From: Kappaphycus alvarezii
Taxonomy: Eukaryota; Rhodophyta; Florideophyceae; Gigartinales; Solieriaceae
NCBI GenBank assembly: GCA_002205965.3
Contig: NADL03000699.1
Location: 2,170,001 to 2,234,000, forward strand
Direction of reading: 5' to 3'
DNA length: 64,000 bases
Shown here: positions 1-11,953 of the stretch, piece by piece
How positions within the stretch are numbered: the first letter of the stretch is position 1
How the letters are laid out: the number at the start of each line of letters is the position of its first letter
Notes under the pieces: generated by a model
Seen by the model: only the letters and a program-made list of their open reading frames with translations
Databases searched by the model: none
Told to the model about the DNA's origin: nothing
Made by a program: the position numbers and the translations under genes

Positions 1-2040
1 AACTACATAAATGTTCTTTTCTTGCTTGATGACGGATAGTTCCTTACGGTGGCCTGGATTTTTGGGCAAAATCTGTCGATGAATATCAACTACAGGCACT
101 TTTCGGAGAAAAATTACCCACACCTCCCGGACTTGGCCCTGACCAACAGCTTAAAGATGAGCTCCATAATCGCAGCTCCCTGAATCATTGAAATCACCTG
201 ACGGTAAGCCTGGTAAATCACTTCGTTGGTAGCTTTAGTTCTTATAGGGTAATTGGCCGCTTCGGGGTGTTTTTATTCCAAATCTGATCCTCTTATTCGT
301 CGAAATCAATGCTCCTAGAGGACTTCATACGTGACAGCGACGTTTTTTTAGTTCACCAGTCCATTTAGTACTATAAAAACCATAAAGCGAGACTTTTATT
401 AACGATGTTGTGATGAAAGGAGTCCCGGAAGTCCGTAAGGAGCCCTAACACTGTTATTGGGCCCTTTCCAGTAAATCTTTCGGAGACAGGCACAGAAAAA
501 CTGTTGTGATACGGCTAAAACTTTTTAGAGACACTCGATTAATAAGTTGACCAACGGTAGATCATCCTATTAGACTTGTAGTTCACCACTCGGGCGAACA
601 GCCCGTTCAAAAGTATGATGCGTTCAATCTTCAACTTCAGTCGATGTTTCCGATGCTCCTCATATGAATTGGAGTCCAAATCCGAAGAATCCGAACTCTC
701 TGAAGAAGAAGACGAGTTATTTCTGTACTTCTTTTTCTCCTTTTTCACCGCTTCGACTTCTTTTCCTGGCGTTTTTCCTCTCTCTACGATCGCCATCGCA
801 ATGATCCCGATAATACTATGTCATGTATTGGCCTGCACGAAGCTCGGGCCTTAACCGCATTGAGAATGTATGGGTAGTATTAGGGCATGCTTTCTGTTAA
901 AATTTTAATTCTTTAAATAACTAGAAATCACCACAGAGGAAAGGCGGCTTCTAGTCAGCAGTTTAATAAATTTTCACTACACTAGCTAAGTTCTAAAAAT
1001 GTTCAGTATTTACCATTGAACGTTGGAAGGTTTTTTTAGGGAGTCCTCATACCAAAGCAAGTACTGTCCAGTATGTTCCAGAGAACCTCAGTTCTCATGA
1101 TATACTGTACTGTACGAGTCGATCCACTTCTTAATTTTTTTATCATCAATACCATGACAATAGTCGACATATCCAAATAATTACTCTGCTGGTTGGAAAT
1201 ATTCTTGAGAAGTTACTTCCTCGCTATCAAGTTCCTGGGAAAGCTAAAACAGTAGACGTTTTGAGGCTTTAGTGGAATTCCATAAGAGCTCGGGTAGTAT
1301 TGGATAATTCTGGCGACATTATCGGCCATTGATTGTTGCAATTGAGATAGAATATGCCGTTTCTCACGGCGACCCCAAAAAACTCTTTGAACGTACTATA
1401 TGAGCTACTGCATCGTGTATTAACCTCTTGCAGATTAAAATTGTGAAGAAGCGGATTTCGAGCGATTTTATCTGTCCGGCGTAAAATGAATCAGCAATTC
1501 CAGTACTGGGATTGGGGTCTCCGTCTCACATCGGCTTCATTCATTCAAACATTTTTTTCTAATTTTTCATTCGTCAAACTTTCTCTTTTTTTAAAAATTG
1601 GGCTGCAGTAAATGAACTGGCTGTAAAATGATTAGTAATTCAATTCAACAGAGTTTGCTATGTTTCAATTGTCACGAGCCCAGGAGAATCCAATGACAGC
1701 GGAATGGAGATATTCAATTATGTGCCTCTCTGAACGGAAGTGAGGTGGTGCTTAGAATAAATTTAATGGCTGATACGAATATTTCTAAGATATACAAAAA
1801 TTCTATTCTACTTTGATAATGAGCTATTTTCACTTTCCAATACCTTTAGCGCTTGAGAACAGTGCTCATAGCTACCCTTAACAATGGTTTAGTTTTTTCT
1901 TCAAGGAAAAATGGAGTACTCGAGGTTTTGCTCGTCTTTTATAATGTACTCCTGACAACTATTCCTTTATTCCACTATAAAATATTTCCAAAATTCAGCT
2001 GGGCTACAGGAAGATTTCATACTATCTTTTTTGAAGCGCA
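1..2040. other. Stretch without a supported gene
   Basis: No frame here resembles a known family. The only coding-like pattern is a short minus-strand frame at 539-796 (85 codons). It encodes a lysine-rich stretch, a serine/acidic run and a basic helix-like segment (EEHRKHRLKLK). Such compositions occur in RNA-processing proteins, but they also occur in the Gag of the Gypsy element further along this window, so it could be a gene end, a Gag scrap or chance. A (TACTG)n-type word lies near 1100. Confidence in any gene is low. Confidence 0.3.
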
Positions 2041-3430
2041 TGGATTTACAGTGTGATACCCTTAGACATAGGCACGGTCCGGAAACGGCCCGTTATGATA
2101 TATTTTTAGATTTAAGGACCGGTTCAGTGTTCTCAACAGTACTTACCGGACCGTGCTTCTGGAAGGCGATCTGTACCAAGAACCGACTGATGTTGGGGCA
2201 ATAAAAGTTTTTTTAGACTGGACCGTAGCTTCGAGTACCGTACAGGACCGGGGCCATGAAGTAAAGCATTAGACCGGACCGTTTTAATTTGTTCAAACTG
2301 TGACTGGACCGAGACATGGCACTAGTTAAGGGAATGGACGTGGAAAGGGCACTAGCTAAGGGACCAGACCATCGCAATTTCCTCAGAAAGGACTGAGCCG
2401 GGACAGTTCGATGGTCTAGAGACCGTATTACTACATAGAAAGTACGAGAGTAGACCGGAGAGCTCTCCGTTACATTTATGGCACCAGAAACTTTCTCTCC
2501 CCGTATCAGATGGCAAACGGGATCAAGACCAGAATAGAGGTCGTCGTACACTATACAAAGACCCTCCGTTACTGTCTCTCTCATATCTTCCAGGTCGCCG
2601 CAGTCCTCATTGATGCCCTCAATGGATTCAACTGCGTGGCCAGGCAGTCGCTTTTCGAACTTTTGCCTGCACGCACGTCTACGCTCGCGCGGTTCATTAA
2701 CATGGTCCGAGGCCTATAGCGGTAGCCAGCAGATACAACTTGGCTGGATAAGGTGGGAGAGGACCGAAAGATCTGTTCACCTGGCCTCTGGGGACACCTC
2801 AGTTATGGTCAGCAGACAAAAACAGATATGGGGGCAAGAGGTAAGAGCCAGATGCGAATGATCGGTTCATCGAGCGACTGCCCTGCAGAACCGCTACCTC
2901 CACGATTTCGCGGGAGGTGGTAGGTCATTGGCTTTCAAGGGTGCAACCGCGGAGGATGGTGAGGAGTGGAGGGAGTCCAGTGCAGTTTAAGCCGTCGAAA
3001 GGTTGTGATACGCGGGCAGAACGGATGAGAGGGTGTGTATTGCACGAAAAGTAAAGTATAGTGCAGAACAGCAGCCATCAAACTGCGGTACAGCACCTAA
3101 CTATCAAAGAGAATGTAATCCTGGACCGGATCGTGTCCAATCCATCAGATAAGTAACGTACCCGTTGCCACGAATCATTACGGGACCGGAACAGTCACGA
3201 TCAATTCATCGTGGGATCAGACCGTTCACCGACTCTTGGCTAAAAGAGCGAACTGATTACTTCGAACCCTTTATCCGGAGAAGACCAGTTTCTGTCTTGT
3301 TCTTCTGTAACAATACAAGCTATAGTAATATATACGAGGGACTAGACCTGTTGCAACGTTCTTCCCACAAAACCCGGACCATTTTAAACGGTCCGGTCTT
3401 TGGACAGGCAATCCGCGGACCGTTTCTATG
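2041..3430. repeat. Irregular cluster of GGACCG / CGGTCC words
   Basis: Roughly fifteen copies of a word close to ACCGGACCGTTT or its reverse complement are scattered without a fixed period. Examples lie at 2073-2082, 2113-2123, 2145-2156, 2217-2227, 2269-2288, 2301-2315, 3121-3130, 3181-3190 and 3415-3426. At 3373-3398 two copies face each other as an inverted repeat. I saw nothing comparable elsewhere in the window. It may be a decayed satellite, a protein-binding array or the texture of an unrecognised mobile element. Confidence 0.55.
2480..2870 (+). pseudogene. Non-LTR-type reverse transcriptase relic (palm motif A region)
   Basis: The frame at 2510-2719 gives ANGIKTRIEVVVHYTKT, then LIDALNGFN, then LLPARTSTLARFINMV. 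This is the usual order of a non-LTR-type reverse transcriptase around catalytic motif A: a GV/IKxxxE...H segment, an LxDxxNAFN-like block, then an LLPARTPTLAxFIN-like block. The first Asp of motif A is present (LID) but NAFN has become NGFN. The matching stretch of the relic at 59540-59790 (minus strand) has the same blocks and similar DNA, so both come from one family. There is no YxDD region or start codon. It is a fragment, not a gene. Confidence 0.6.
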
Positions 3431-5748
3431 TATATATTACTTGTCTTCGGATGTGGTCGAGGTGTTTGGGCACTGGAAAAGAACTTTTGGAGTTTGGAGC
3501 TAGTCTAACGGCTGCTCCTGTTGGGGATGCAGGACAATTGAAGGAGTAGCTAATTTCACCCTGATGAAAATAGTTGACGCAATAGTTTTTGGAATAATGG
3601 CTGGTTCATGGGAAAACGTTGGCGCATCGTTTTCGGCGATAAATGAGATCAATTTGCGAATAATAGATGGATTGCTCAGAATCTGCCCTGGGAAAATCAT
3701 AGGTAGAGGGAAATATCCTCAACATATCCTTTGACGCAGTCCACAAGAGACTGTTATAACTCGGTGATCTCTTTAATGCCTTTACCAGAAGCAAAATCTC
3801 ATAAACTCCTGTCGACGCTTAAGTTAACTGCTATTTAATGCTTTGGGATATGTGGACGGTTTTTTTGCGTCTTTAAGCAATATAACTTTCATTTTTTAAG
3901 TGTATTTGTCTCACTGCAAACTTTTCTCCTTTTTGTCTCTTTCTCCTCGTCGGATGGCTATAGACTTCGAGAATAGATGTTTCGAAATTTGTGTGCACAA
4001 AATAAGATATAGGTTACTAATTTTATGGCAATTGACCTGCCGCTGAAGATATAGAAGTGCAGGGACAAGATTGAAAGGAAATATCGAAGGACAATGCAAG
4101 CTGGAATATATTTTTGGCATGCAAAAATACATTAACAAGCTGAAGTTTCTGGTCAATCACAAGATACAGGCGACAGACGGACGTCCTTCTCTATTTTCGC
4201 TATATCAGCCCTTTCCAAACTTTGGCCGTATATTTAATGGGATAATTACTCTTTCATTCTCGGCGTAGATGCCTTGGCCTTTTGAAGGGGGCCGCGCGAT
4301 ATAGTACCCGAGGACAACCTTTTTTTTCGGATACTTTCTCAAGTTCAGCCACTCAGCTCATATTTGTACACTTTATTCTCCCCGCTCTGCGAGGGCTGAT
4401 CATACTGAGACGAATGTAACTCGACAGGGAGGACCAGCAGGACCCATCCGCCCAGACCTGTCCCTCACTACAACAAGGCACACACATGTTAGGGTAAAAA
4501 CTATGACACGTTTACGCGATCCAGACAACTTGTCAACTACGTCGATAACTTGGACGAATGGGCGCCTTTACAGTATATTCTTACTCTCAACCAACTGCCA
4601 CTCAACTACAGCTACTGTCAAGCACTACCGAGATTGTTTCTATCTCCCCCGCTTGGCCATTAGCTATCCATCTAACAAGAACACCACCTAATCTCACTAG
4701 CTCTGTGGCCAAGATCTAACTATCATGACTGACTCGTGTGTTGAGGGCAGCGTATCACTTTGAACTCTCATAGTTGGCCATTTATTTGGACCTTTTCCGT
4801 TGCTGGGCTATTTTTGTTACGGTTAAATTGTAGTTAGGAGTATTACTAATACTTTTAGGCCTCGACCGCAGTAAAAGACTCAGGGGTAGGCGAGTTAACC
4901 ACAAGACCAGGGTCGTTTTGGTAGTCAGCCTCTGTCTCCGTTTAGCAAATTTGCTACAATCCGATTGAACGAGTTGTCGCCCCCACTACCTATCTTGTGT
5001 TCCCTTGTAATTACTTTCCTTCACCCCATTCTACGGGGATCGTTGGTTTTGCGGATTGATTGCCAAGTAAACGGCGGCTATGTATACCTCTTCCTAGTTT
5101 TTTCATCGCGAGGTACATACTTCCTATTTGAGTAGAAGTTGCCAGCCCAAAACTACTACAGGTATGGGTAGGAGGGTACTGTACAGAAAACGTCGGCTTG
5201 TCTTTATTTGAGTTCCGTTTCGAAACTGCTGAGGCCAGAATGGGTACTTGACACAGTGAGCGTATCGTGGTTTTTATTTTCAACTAATTAGTGTGAAAAA
5301 ATGAATTAAAAATACGTATTGTTTACATTTTCGACCACCATGTGGTTCTTAACAACACGGATGTAGGAAAACAGAAAATTTTACTATCGAACAGCGAATA
5401 GACTGTCTTCTTGAATTGCCTGAAAATCAGTAAATCAGGATTTTCGCGAAAACTAAAGGGACAGTAAAAACATAAGGGCGGCGTTAAGTACTAGCCTTAA
5501 AAGCACAGTAAATGTTTTTGCTCTTGGTAGAGCATTTAGATAGGTCGATAATAGAATTGTTGTTTTGTTTTTTAACTTAGACGCCCAAGGAGGAGAGGCC
5601 TCTTAGAGTAAGCTAGATTCCATATAACAGCTCTAGCGCACCTACTATTTTACTGGGTACTATCCCTTGTGGATGTCCTAGAGGCCCCCGATCTAAACCA
5701 GACACTACCAGTATGTCTAAGACAAGGTAAATAGATGACCAGGACAGA
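3431..5748. other. Stretch without a recognised feature
   Basis: There is no frame longer than about 90 codons and no protein motif or repeat I recognise. The sequence ends at the GAAAG duplication (5749-5753) that marks the left edge of the Copia element, so it is the flank the Copia element inserted into. Confidence 0.5.
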
Positions 5749-5753
5749 GAAAG

Positions 5754-6138
5754 TGTTAAAGTTAAACGGATAAATAAATTTTATTGATCTATTTTGCACT
5801 TAACTACCTTTTCAATCCGCAGTCTATATTTTCTTTATCCTATTGTACTTTGGCGATGACTGCTAGAATTTTTGTAGTATGAAGTTCTCTAGGACCGTCT
5901 GCAGGACTATCCTCTAGCAAGTTTAGTTGGTAGTTAGTAGATTTGTTGGAGATAGTCTACGGCATCTACTGCCTATAAAAGGTCTCGCCGCCTTGGACAC
6001 TGAAGTAAAAAACATTATCAGCAATTTTATTTCAACCTACTCAACTTGCTTACCATAAGCAAAAAAACGTCTACAGTTTTTTTCGGGATCGCCGCTAATG
6101 CCAACAGTCTTCTTTTTATCACTTATATTTTCGCGACA
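5754..6138 (+). repeat. Copia 5' LTR
   Basis: This is a 385-bp LTR bounded by TG and CA and preceded by the target duplication GAAAG (5749-5753). Its body from about 5818 onward aligns with 27978-28296, for example CAGTCTATATTTTCT near the start and ATTTTCGCGACA at the end. Its first 60 bases align more loosely with 13527-13574 plus 27938-27977. The internal region begins at 6139. No primer-binding site starting TGG is visible there, so the priming mode is unclear. Confidence 0.85.
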
Positions 6139-6971
6139 ATCCGGATTTACAACTTTTCGAGGAATTTAAGAAGTAAGTCTACTCGCTATTCAATAGTGAA
6201 AATATACCCATTATTCCTATTTCGGCGTTGTTTCAAGTCAAGATTAAGCCGTTAAATACTAAAAAATATGTTTATTTTTAATTCTTTTTGAAAACTATCC
6301 AGAGGCAAATGAGGGGAACGATTCGATCGTGGTGCCACGCAGCACGCCTGGCCCGACTGATTATAGAACAAGATCTAAATCCCGATTTACTCCGTGTAAG
6401 CTTTCAACATCTTTCAGAATCAGCTCGAATACGACTGTCAGCACCGCAAACACGAGCGTCACTCCATTTTTGCCAAGAGTCCCAGCTTCTCCGACCAATG
6501 AGGATCATTCACGTGGCGTAAAAGAATTGCCGTCCCAGACCAATCCGGGCCTTAATCTTCGGCCAATCAAGTAAAGACAAGTGTCTCTTTAATTTCAGGC
6601 TCAGTTTCAGGTACTATATGTGTGAATTTAGGTACAGGCCAAGTTCAGATTTCAGATCTTCCACGTGTGCAACGTCGTAAAATTTCAAAGATTGATCTTA
6701 CTGATCCTCCCACGGCTGACATTGCTAACAGACCTACTTCTAGGGCTCCGCTACGCTTACGCCGTAAAGCTGACCGTCGATTGTCTGATCGCGCTGGGGT
6801 TACTAAGACTACCTCTACACGTGTAGCTGTAACATACTGTATAGTACCTGTAAGCTTTGCATGGTTACTTCAACGGGCCTAAAACCTACTTCGATCATTT
6901 GCATAGCCGCAAGCACAAGAACCGCTTACAGAACTAGAAAAACCCGCCGTACTGTCAGGTGTCCAAGTGCT

Positions 6972-7299
6972 GTTTCGAGAATATATAATCATCTTTACTT
7001 CATGTACTATAAAAGGCGTCCAAGTCTAGCTGACAGTGTAAGCTAAGATAGTTGAAGCTCGTCGCTGCCCAGCTTGGGAGTACGCGCTAGGATCAATGTT
7101 GCAAAGGTAGACCATATGGTCGACGAAATTCGTTGCCGCAGGTGGTCAAGGGCCGCCGCTGGTGTACAGCGTAGTCGTCTCGATATCAATTTCGCATGGG
7201 TCTCAATCACCCCAGAGGTTGACTTATAGGGAGCGGCGAAAGAGTCGAAAGCAAGCGGAACAAAGTGAAAACCGAGCTTTGGAAATGTAGTTTCGAGAA
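6972..7299 (-). mobile_element. 5'-truncated LINE-type insertion, copy A, with 10-bp target duplication
   Basis: A direct repeat GTTTCGAGAA flanks the insertion (6972-6981 and 7290-7299). The insert, 6982-7289, is on the minus strand and encodes the C-terminal end of a reverse-transcriptase protein. The motif FVPLAFDSF comes first, then SRRLRCTPAAALDHLRQRIS, then a segment ending ILARTPKLG before a stop near 7043. The 3' 230 bases (6985-7213) align with the two outer parts of the element at 54374-55060. Truncation at the protein's C-terminus and a variable-length duplication are typical of target-primed retrotransposition. Confidence 0.75.
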
Positions 7300-7303
7300 C
7301 CAT
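7043..7303 (-). pseudogene. C-terminal fragment of a non-LTR-type reverse transcriptase
   Basis: An 86-codon open frame contains the PLAFDSF block and the following RRL...A...L.QR helix. In a large family of RT proteins these occur at the very end of the polyprotein. The frame is uninterrupted, but it lacks the entire polymerase domain because the insertion is 5'-truncated, so it has no activity of its own. The first codons (7290-7303) lie in the duplication and flank, so the apparent ATG start is fortuitous. Confidence 0.65.
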
Positions 7304-8104
7304 TCATATTTACAGCCCCACGAAGCTGGAAAATATCACTTAAGAGAAGTTTCCAATTAGATCTAATTAAATCCAATCTGGATGTTCGATCTTGTTCTGA
7401 GTCAATTGAAAATTGCATTATCAAAATAATTGTGACTCTTGCTTGAAAATTGAGAACAAAAAAATCCAATTAAAATACCAAACTGAAAAAGGTGTACGGT
7501 GGGATCAAAAAACAGAAAGCGAAAAATATTGGGCCACCCCACAAAAAATACGTAAACTAGTAGAGAAAGGTAAACACTGAAAAGGCCACAATTTTCGAAG
7601 CATCAAATCAACATTAATTTGCTCTTGCAAAAGGCTATACTAATATATTTTTTGGTCAAGGTATTAAACAGACCACAGAATTGCAACAGCCTCTGATGGA
7701 CTGCGTGAAATGTCATGTCGAGAATAGTTCCCTCTCTGGTAGTAAATTAAGGGCTCGGTTGTTTGAGCACTTCCCTATCCCCATGTTTTTTTCAGGGTAG
7801 GTTCTGAGCAATCATTTAATCATTCGCAAGTTGATTGTGATTCTCACATAACTCAATGTGCCAACCGTCCGCCATGAATCGGCTGTGCTTTCGAAGATCT
7901 TTGCGTCAACTATTCTCTGCAATGGTGACCTCAGCAAATCATTAAACCAAATTGATGCATATTTCAACTCTCTTGCGTCACCAATCGTATCACCGATTAT
8001 ACTCGCCCCGATCCCCATACGTTCCATTTCAGTGTACACTTAACCTCCAGCCTCATCAAAAGAAAAGGTCTCACACTACATGTCCATGCGCCTCAGGTAA
8101 GAAA

Positions 8105-8580
8105 ACAAGAAACTTTTTGGAAGCCTAGCTGAATGTTGGAACGAGTTTATAGCTGAATACAAGTATGCCTGCCAGGATTATATGCTCAATGACGAAGAAA
8201 ATCTCCAGTATCTACACCATCCCCTTACATAAAATGGGAAAAGACTCTACATAACAAATGTGGAAGGTGTGTATGAGCATTATTCTCAAGCTCTAAAAGC
8301 TCTGGAAAGTGAATATAACTGAGTATCAAGCGAAAGGTAATCGCCGTGTATCTTCGAAACATTCGTCTCAGCCAGTATATTTCTCCCTAATTGTACTGTG
8401 AATGATGCTATCGAGAAACTCCACTAGTAAATACCTAAGCTCACTCACCAAGCGCCGCCTCATTGCCGCTCAGAAATCCAAAAGATTGAGTATCCTTAGT
8501 CCGCCATTAATGGATTCTCTTGGGCTCTTGATCCTTGTATCGGAGCAAATTCTGATGAATTAGAGCGTTTCCACCGGCCG
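8105..8580 (+). pseudogene. Copia Gag, N-terminal/central part (broken)
   Basis: Translation shows KKLFGSLAECWNEFIAEYK, then ACQDYMLNDEENLQYLHHPL, then YITNVEGVYEHYSQALKALE and a segment ending EYN. This matches the order in Gag of fungal/algal-type Copia elements: an E-W-F-Y helix, a C-x-DY block, an LQYLHxxL block and an A-x6-EYN block. Farther on, CTVNDAIEKLH and KLTHQAPPHCRSEIQK continue the same protein. Several stops and frame changes interrupt it. The frame is lost near 8585, where the Harbinger transposon begins, and resumes at about 10795. Confidence 0.65.
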
Positions 8581-9006
8581 GGGTCAAATGATCAAAGAAT
8601 TCAAAAATAGCACTTTAATTTTTTGCATCGTCCCTCCAAGCAGGACCAAAAGTGGCAAAAAGAAATCAGGTGACCAATTTCAGGGGCAAAACGTACATGT
8701 ATGCCCCTGTAAAATTCATACTTGGTACCCACACTAGTTGAACTCCCCGGAAGGAATCGGACTAGGAAAAAAGGCGCGTAAACCGAAACACGCAGTGACA
8801 CGTGTGAAGTGATATAGGAAATGGTAAATTGAGCTGCAGCTCGCGAGGAAAAATCGCGAAGCAGGAAGAAGACCATTTCAAAGCCATGTCTGACTCCACC
8901 AACAGCACGCCACAAGCTGTGACCGTGAATTGCGGCACCGAATATTCGACGGCTGAAGACGTATGCGTCGCCCGCTCGTATCAGCACATCACGTCCGAAC
9001 TAATAA

Positions 9007-9480
9007 TTGGCTGCGAGCAGCAGAGCGTCACGTATCACGTCTGAATTTACTAGCACTATAAGCTCACCAGACCGAAAGATGCACCTTTGCGACCATTTTC
9101 ATCGATTGAAACTCCAGTCAATGCAGAGGATGAGTGCGCGTTTCAGCGATTGCGCGTGTTTTGCGTCCGTCAAGGCCTTAAAGCGCAACGGCATCTCCGA
9201 AGACGACCAAATTCGTCTTACAACCGCTTTATTCAACAAGGGAGACGTACAACATCCACACAAAGCTGTAAGACTGGCGTTCAAGTACATCCAGGCATGC
9301 CAGGTACTGCGAGACATGCCCAAATTTTCGGCCACGAGCTCGTGACAGTCGCATTTGAGGACACTTGGAAGCCCGCAATGAAGCGCGAACGCCCCTAGGG
9401 ACGTATGAAGACAAAGGAAGAGAAAAATGGGCGGAACAGCAAGCGAATAAGTTAAAGATGGTCGCCTCGGAGCTCGAGCT
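9007..9480 (+). pseudogene. Harbinger accessory DNA-binding protein (SANT/NAM-like), degraded
   Basis: The open frame 9007-9345 includes FASVKALKRNGISEDDQ followed by a helix and then QACQVLRDMPKFS. This resembles the C-terminal NAM-associated/SANT region of Harbinger partner proteins: an SGxxxED core, then W/FxxLRxxPKF. After a frame change the sequence continues with a KRERP...GRMKTKEE-like block, matching the RPxGxKxAKE segment common in that family. The partner protein normally binds the termini and escorts the transposase. Stops after 9345 show it is non-functional. Confidence 0.45.
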
Positions 9481-9949
9481 CTAGAAGAAACAGGTTAGGG
9501 AGCCGAAGACGCACAATATAATACTACTGTTTACGCATGAATCGGGCGGCGCGAGCTCAACGGAGAAAAAAATGTTCTTCTCTTTAAAACAAAAGCAGGC
9601 CCTCGCGTCGCTGTGCAAGGAAGTCGAGGACCCTGATAGCAACTTGAACGCGCTCGCGACTGTCACAGAAGGTACGGATAACGAGAACAGCAAGTGAAAA
9701 TGCAGCGAAGATGGCAAACATCCAAGTTGGCGGCCTGCGCTGCCGGCGGCTCGCTTGACGTGTTCGGCTCGCTGGCAAGGCTAAGCGGCTAATCGACGCG
9801 GAGAGCCGAGCTTTTTGACGTAACATTAAAACTCGCCATGTAGCGCCCATAGATAGTCAACAAGAAGTCAATTGGTGAGTTTCACCCCAGCCGTGTTCGT
9901 CGTGAACTGTTCTACCGCACAACGAGTGGCGAACGACCCAAGCACAGGC

Positions 9950-10565
9950 GGTGCGTCACGCGAAAAAGCTAAGACGTGCGAGTCCCTCCCACATCGGTGG
10001 CGCCGCATAGTGGACGACGATATCCGTCGCGAACTCATCCCCATCGCTAAGATCCACAAAGGCGCGTTCTTCTACCATCATGTTGTGCAAGATCAAGATG
10101 CACTGCATGATGGTATTCATCTTCTCGAGATACGCAAATCCAACGGTAACACGAGGATGTGCCAAATTGCCTGGAGGACACCGAACGCTCGCTCGAAGTC
10201 CTTCCGGGTTGCCTCCTGCCTCTTAGCGAATTACTTGTGCTTCCGTGACATCGCGTTCCATATAATGTCGACAAAAAACAGCCAGTCCGGATAGATACCA
10301 TTGCAAAGCCTGTACGGCTTATTGCGACACACGCTGTTCACGCAGTACTCTCAAGTAAGCGGGGACAGCCCGCTTGCAATTTTGTCTACCAAGGGAGAGG
10401 CCTCAACGACATAAATGTCGTTGAGGCACCCAGGCATTCCAAAAACATATGCCAGGTCCATAAAGAATGGTCTGCATTACTGCTGTCGAGCAGGTCTTGC
10501 ACGGTGTTTTGCAAGAAGTCCGAGGCCGCGGTGTTGAAAAAACGCATCGTCGATGATCTGAGTTA
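9950..10565 (-). pseudogene. PIF/Harbinger transposase (plant transposon protein type), frameshifted
   Basis: On the minus strand, from high to low coordinates, the translation gives GCLNDIYVVEASPLVDKIAS, a CVNSVCRNKPYRLCNGIYPDW block, then QEATRKDFERAFGVLQAIWH and, after a frameshift near 10155, IMQCILILHNMMVEER. These are the conserved blocks of PIF/Harbinger DDE transposases: LND...SP, YxLxDGIYPDW, QExxRKDVERAFGVLQ and the terminal IILHNMIVEDE. In the GIYPDW block the usual acidic residue before G is N. A stop before FAKRQEA and the frameshift make it inactive. Confidence 0.8.
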
Positions 10566-10794
10566 GGCCTAGCGCTGTACCATTGGGGCGAGGGGGAAGG
10601 TGGCAAAATATACAAAGGCCGGGAGTGGTATAATTTACCTCGGCGAATTGTGGCGATACAATTTTCAGTAGAATTTGCCTCTTTGACATCGACCGGCAGA
10701 AAATATCTTAAGTTATCAATCATTTTACTGCCAGCTCATTTCTGCCGTTCAATTCGAGGAGGAAGAGAAAGTTGGACGAATCAGGGATCAGGGG

Positions 10795-11283
10795 AACTCA
10801 CGTATTGCATTGATCTCAGATGTATACCCTACACTCCGTAGTCGCAGTGCTGAAACATTGCATACTGGAAAACCTCAATACGGCCGTGACCCGCGTTCTA
10901 CCAAAATCAATCGTCACGATGGTAACTCACATAAAAATGACGCTTCCAGCATGAGGAAAAACAAACCTCGCGATGATAGAGTTTGTTGGAGTTGTGGTAA
11001 ACAGGCCCACATTCCTTCTCAATTTCGCCAGTTAATAGCTAAGAGTGTTGCTAGAAAGTTTCAATACTATCAGAGAAAATCATTTAAAGATCCGAAAAAG
11101 GTCATGAAACGTGTACTTTTTGAGCCTTTTCAGGAACTGGATCATGATGATCAATCAGTTGATGAAGAAATACCGTCTGCTCAGGATTTTTCGGAGGCGT
11201 CAACAGTAATGATGATAGTATTTAGGACTCTGCAAATGGAAGAATGGATGACGATGGCTCAACGTACGTCCCTGAACATCTGA
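10795..11283 (+). pseudogene. Copia Gag C-terminus with a degenerate zinc knuckle
   Basis: The frame resumes as a stretch containing TLRSRSAETLHTGKPQYGRD and then CWSCGKQAHIPSQF. The latter has CX2CX4HX4 spacing, but the final Cys of a CCHC knuckle is Phe. The tail is acidic (HDDQSVDEEIPSAQDF). At 11283 it stops. The protease and the first half of integrase that should follow are absent, because only about 50 bases separate Gag from the second half of the integrase core. This implies an internal deletion of roughly a kilobase. Confidence 0.6.
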
Positions 11284-11319
11284 AACTATTTTCTTGAGGG
11301 CTGAGCTAAAATTTACACT

Positions 11320-11953
11320 GGCTTTCCTGATAGAATAAAATTGGACCAAGGCAGTAAATTCGTTTCCAAAGCGTGGAAAGATTTGACAAAATCGAATAGA
11401 ATCAAACTCAGCCTTTCTGGGATGAAATTCATAATTCTCTTGGTTCCGGAGAACGTTACCATGATCTGCTACGCCGTAATTACCACAAGACTCGCCATCC
11501 AGAGCCTCAAGATGAAATATAACTCGCTATACTTCTCGCCGTTTATGCTATGAACGATAATATGGAACCAGAAGGACTGGTTCCATCGTTACTCGTCTTT
11601 GGAGTTTTGCCGAGGGTTGCGGTAAGAGTTAACTTCCGAATCAATTGTAACGAATGAGAGCGCTTCAAACGGTAAGAGCTCATACGGAAGCTATCACTTC
11701 AGAACCCAGACTCAGAACCGCTCTGGATTCGCAGCTTCCAAATATAGCTCACCGTGAACTTAACATTGGAAGTAAAGTTCTAGTCTATCCTGAGAAGTCC
11801 AAAAATAACTGGACAGGACACTACAAAAACACGAAAATTAATGATGGACAAGTCTTTGTTGACAGAAATGGCGAGGAAGTGCAACACTCACGCTCTCACT
11901 TGAAGCCTTATTTCGATGATCCAAGTGAAACAATAGTCGAAGCTTTGCATTAA
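11320..11953 (+). pseudogene. Copia integrase, C-terminal half (broken)
   Basis: The first frame gives IKLDQGSKFVSKAWKDLTK, the second catalytic-Asp block of an integrase. After a frame change comes MKFHNSLGSGERYHDLLRR, then NDNMEPEGLVPSLLVFGVLP, both diagnostic of a Copia lineage found in fungi and some algae and oomycetes. The frame 11654-11953 continues with a segment whose GSKVLVYPEKSKNNWTGHYK resembles the SH3-like GDxVLVYRE...WxGPY domain. The HHCC finger and first Asp are missing, and stops separate the pieces. Confidence 0.75.

Larger units (their letters stand above)
6139..8100 (+). other. Copia leader / 5' internal region, non-coding or decayed
   Basis: Nearly 2 kb lie between the Copia 5' LTR and recognisable gag, interrupted by a LINE fragment at 6982-7289. 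A frame at 6622-6882 encodes a basic, Arg/Thr-rich 86-residue peptide that I cannot assign. Frames at 6288-6574 are also unrecognised. It may be an unusually long leader, an N-terminal extension of Gag, or another decayed insertion. Confidence 0.4.
8590..10780. mobile_element. PIF/Harbinger transposon inserted in Copia gag (approximate edges)
   Basis: The Copia gag frame is interrupted from about 8586 to about 10790. In between are two divergent coding relics: a SANT/NAM-like DNA-binding partner on the plus strand (9007-9480) and a DDE transposase on the minus strand (about 9960-10560). That two-gene arrangement is characteristic of PIF/Harbinger elements. I could not define terminal inverted repeats or the expected 3-bp target duplication by eye, so the edges are estimates from where gag stops and restarts. 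Confidence 0.65.

Noticed and set aside
2213-2584. A 123-codon minus-strand frame
   Set aside because: It is antisense to the RT relic on the plus strand and has no motif of its own.
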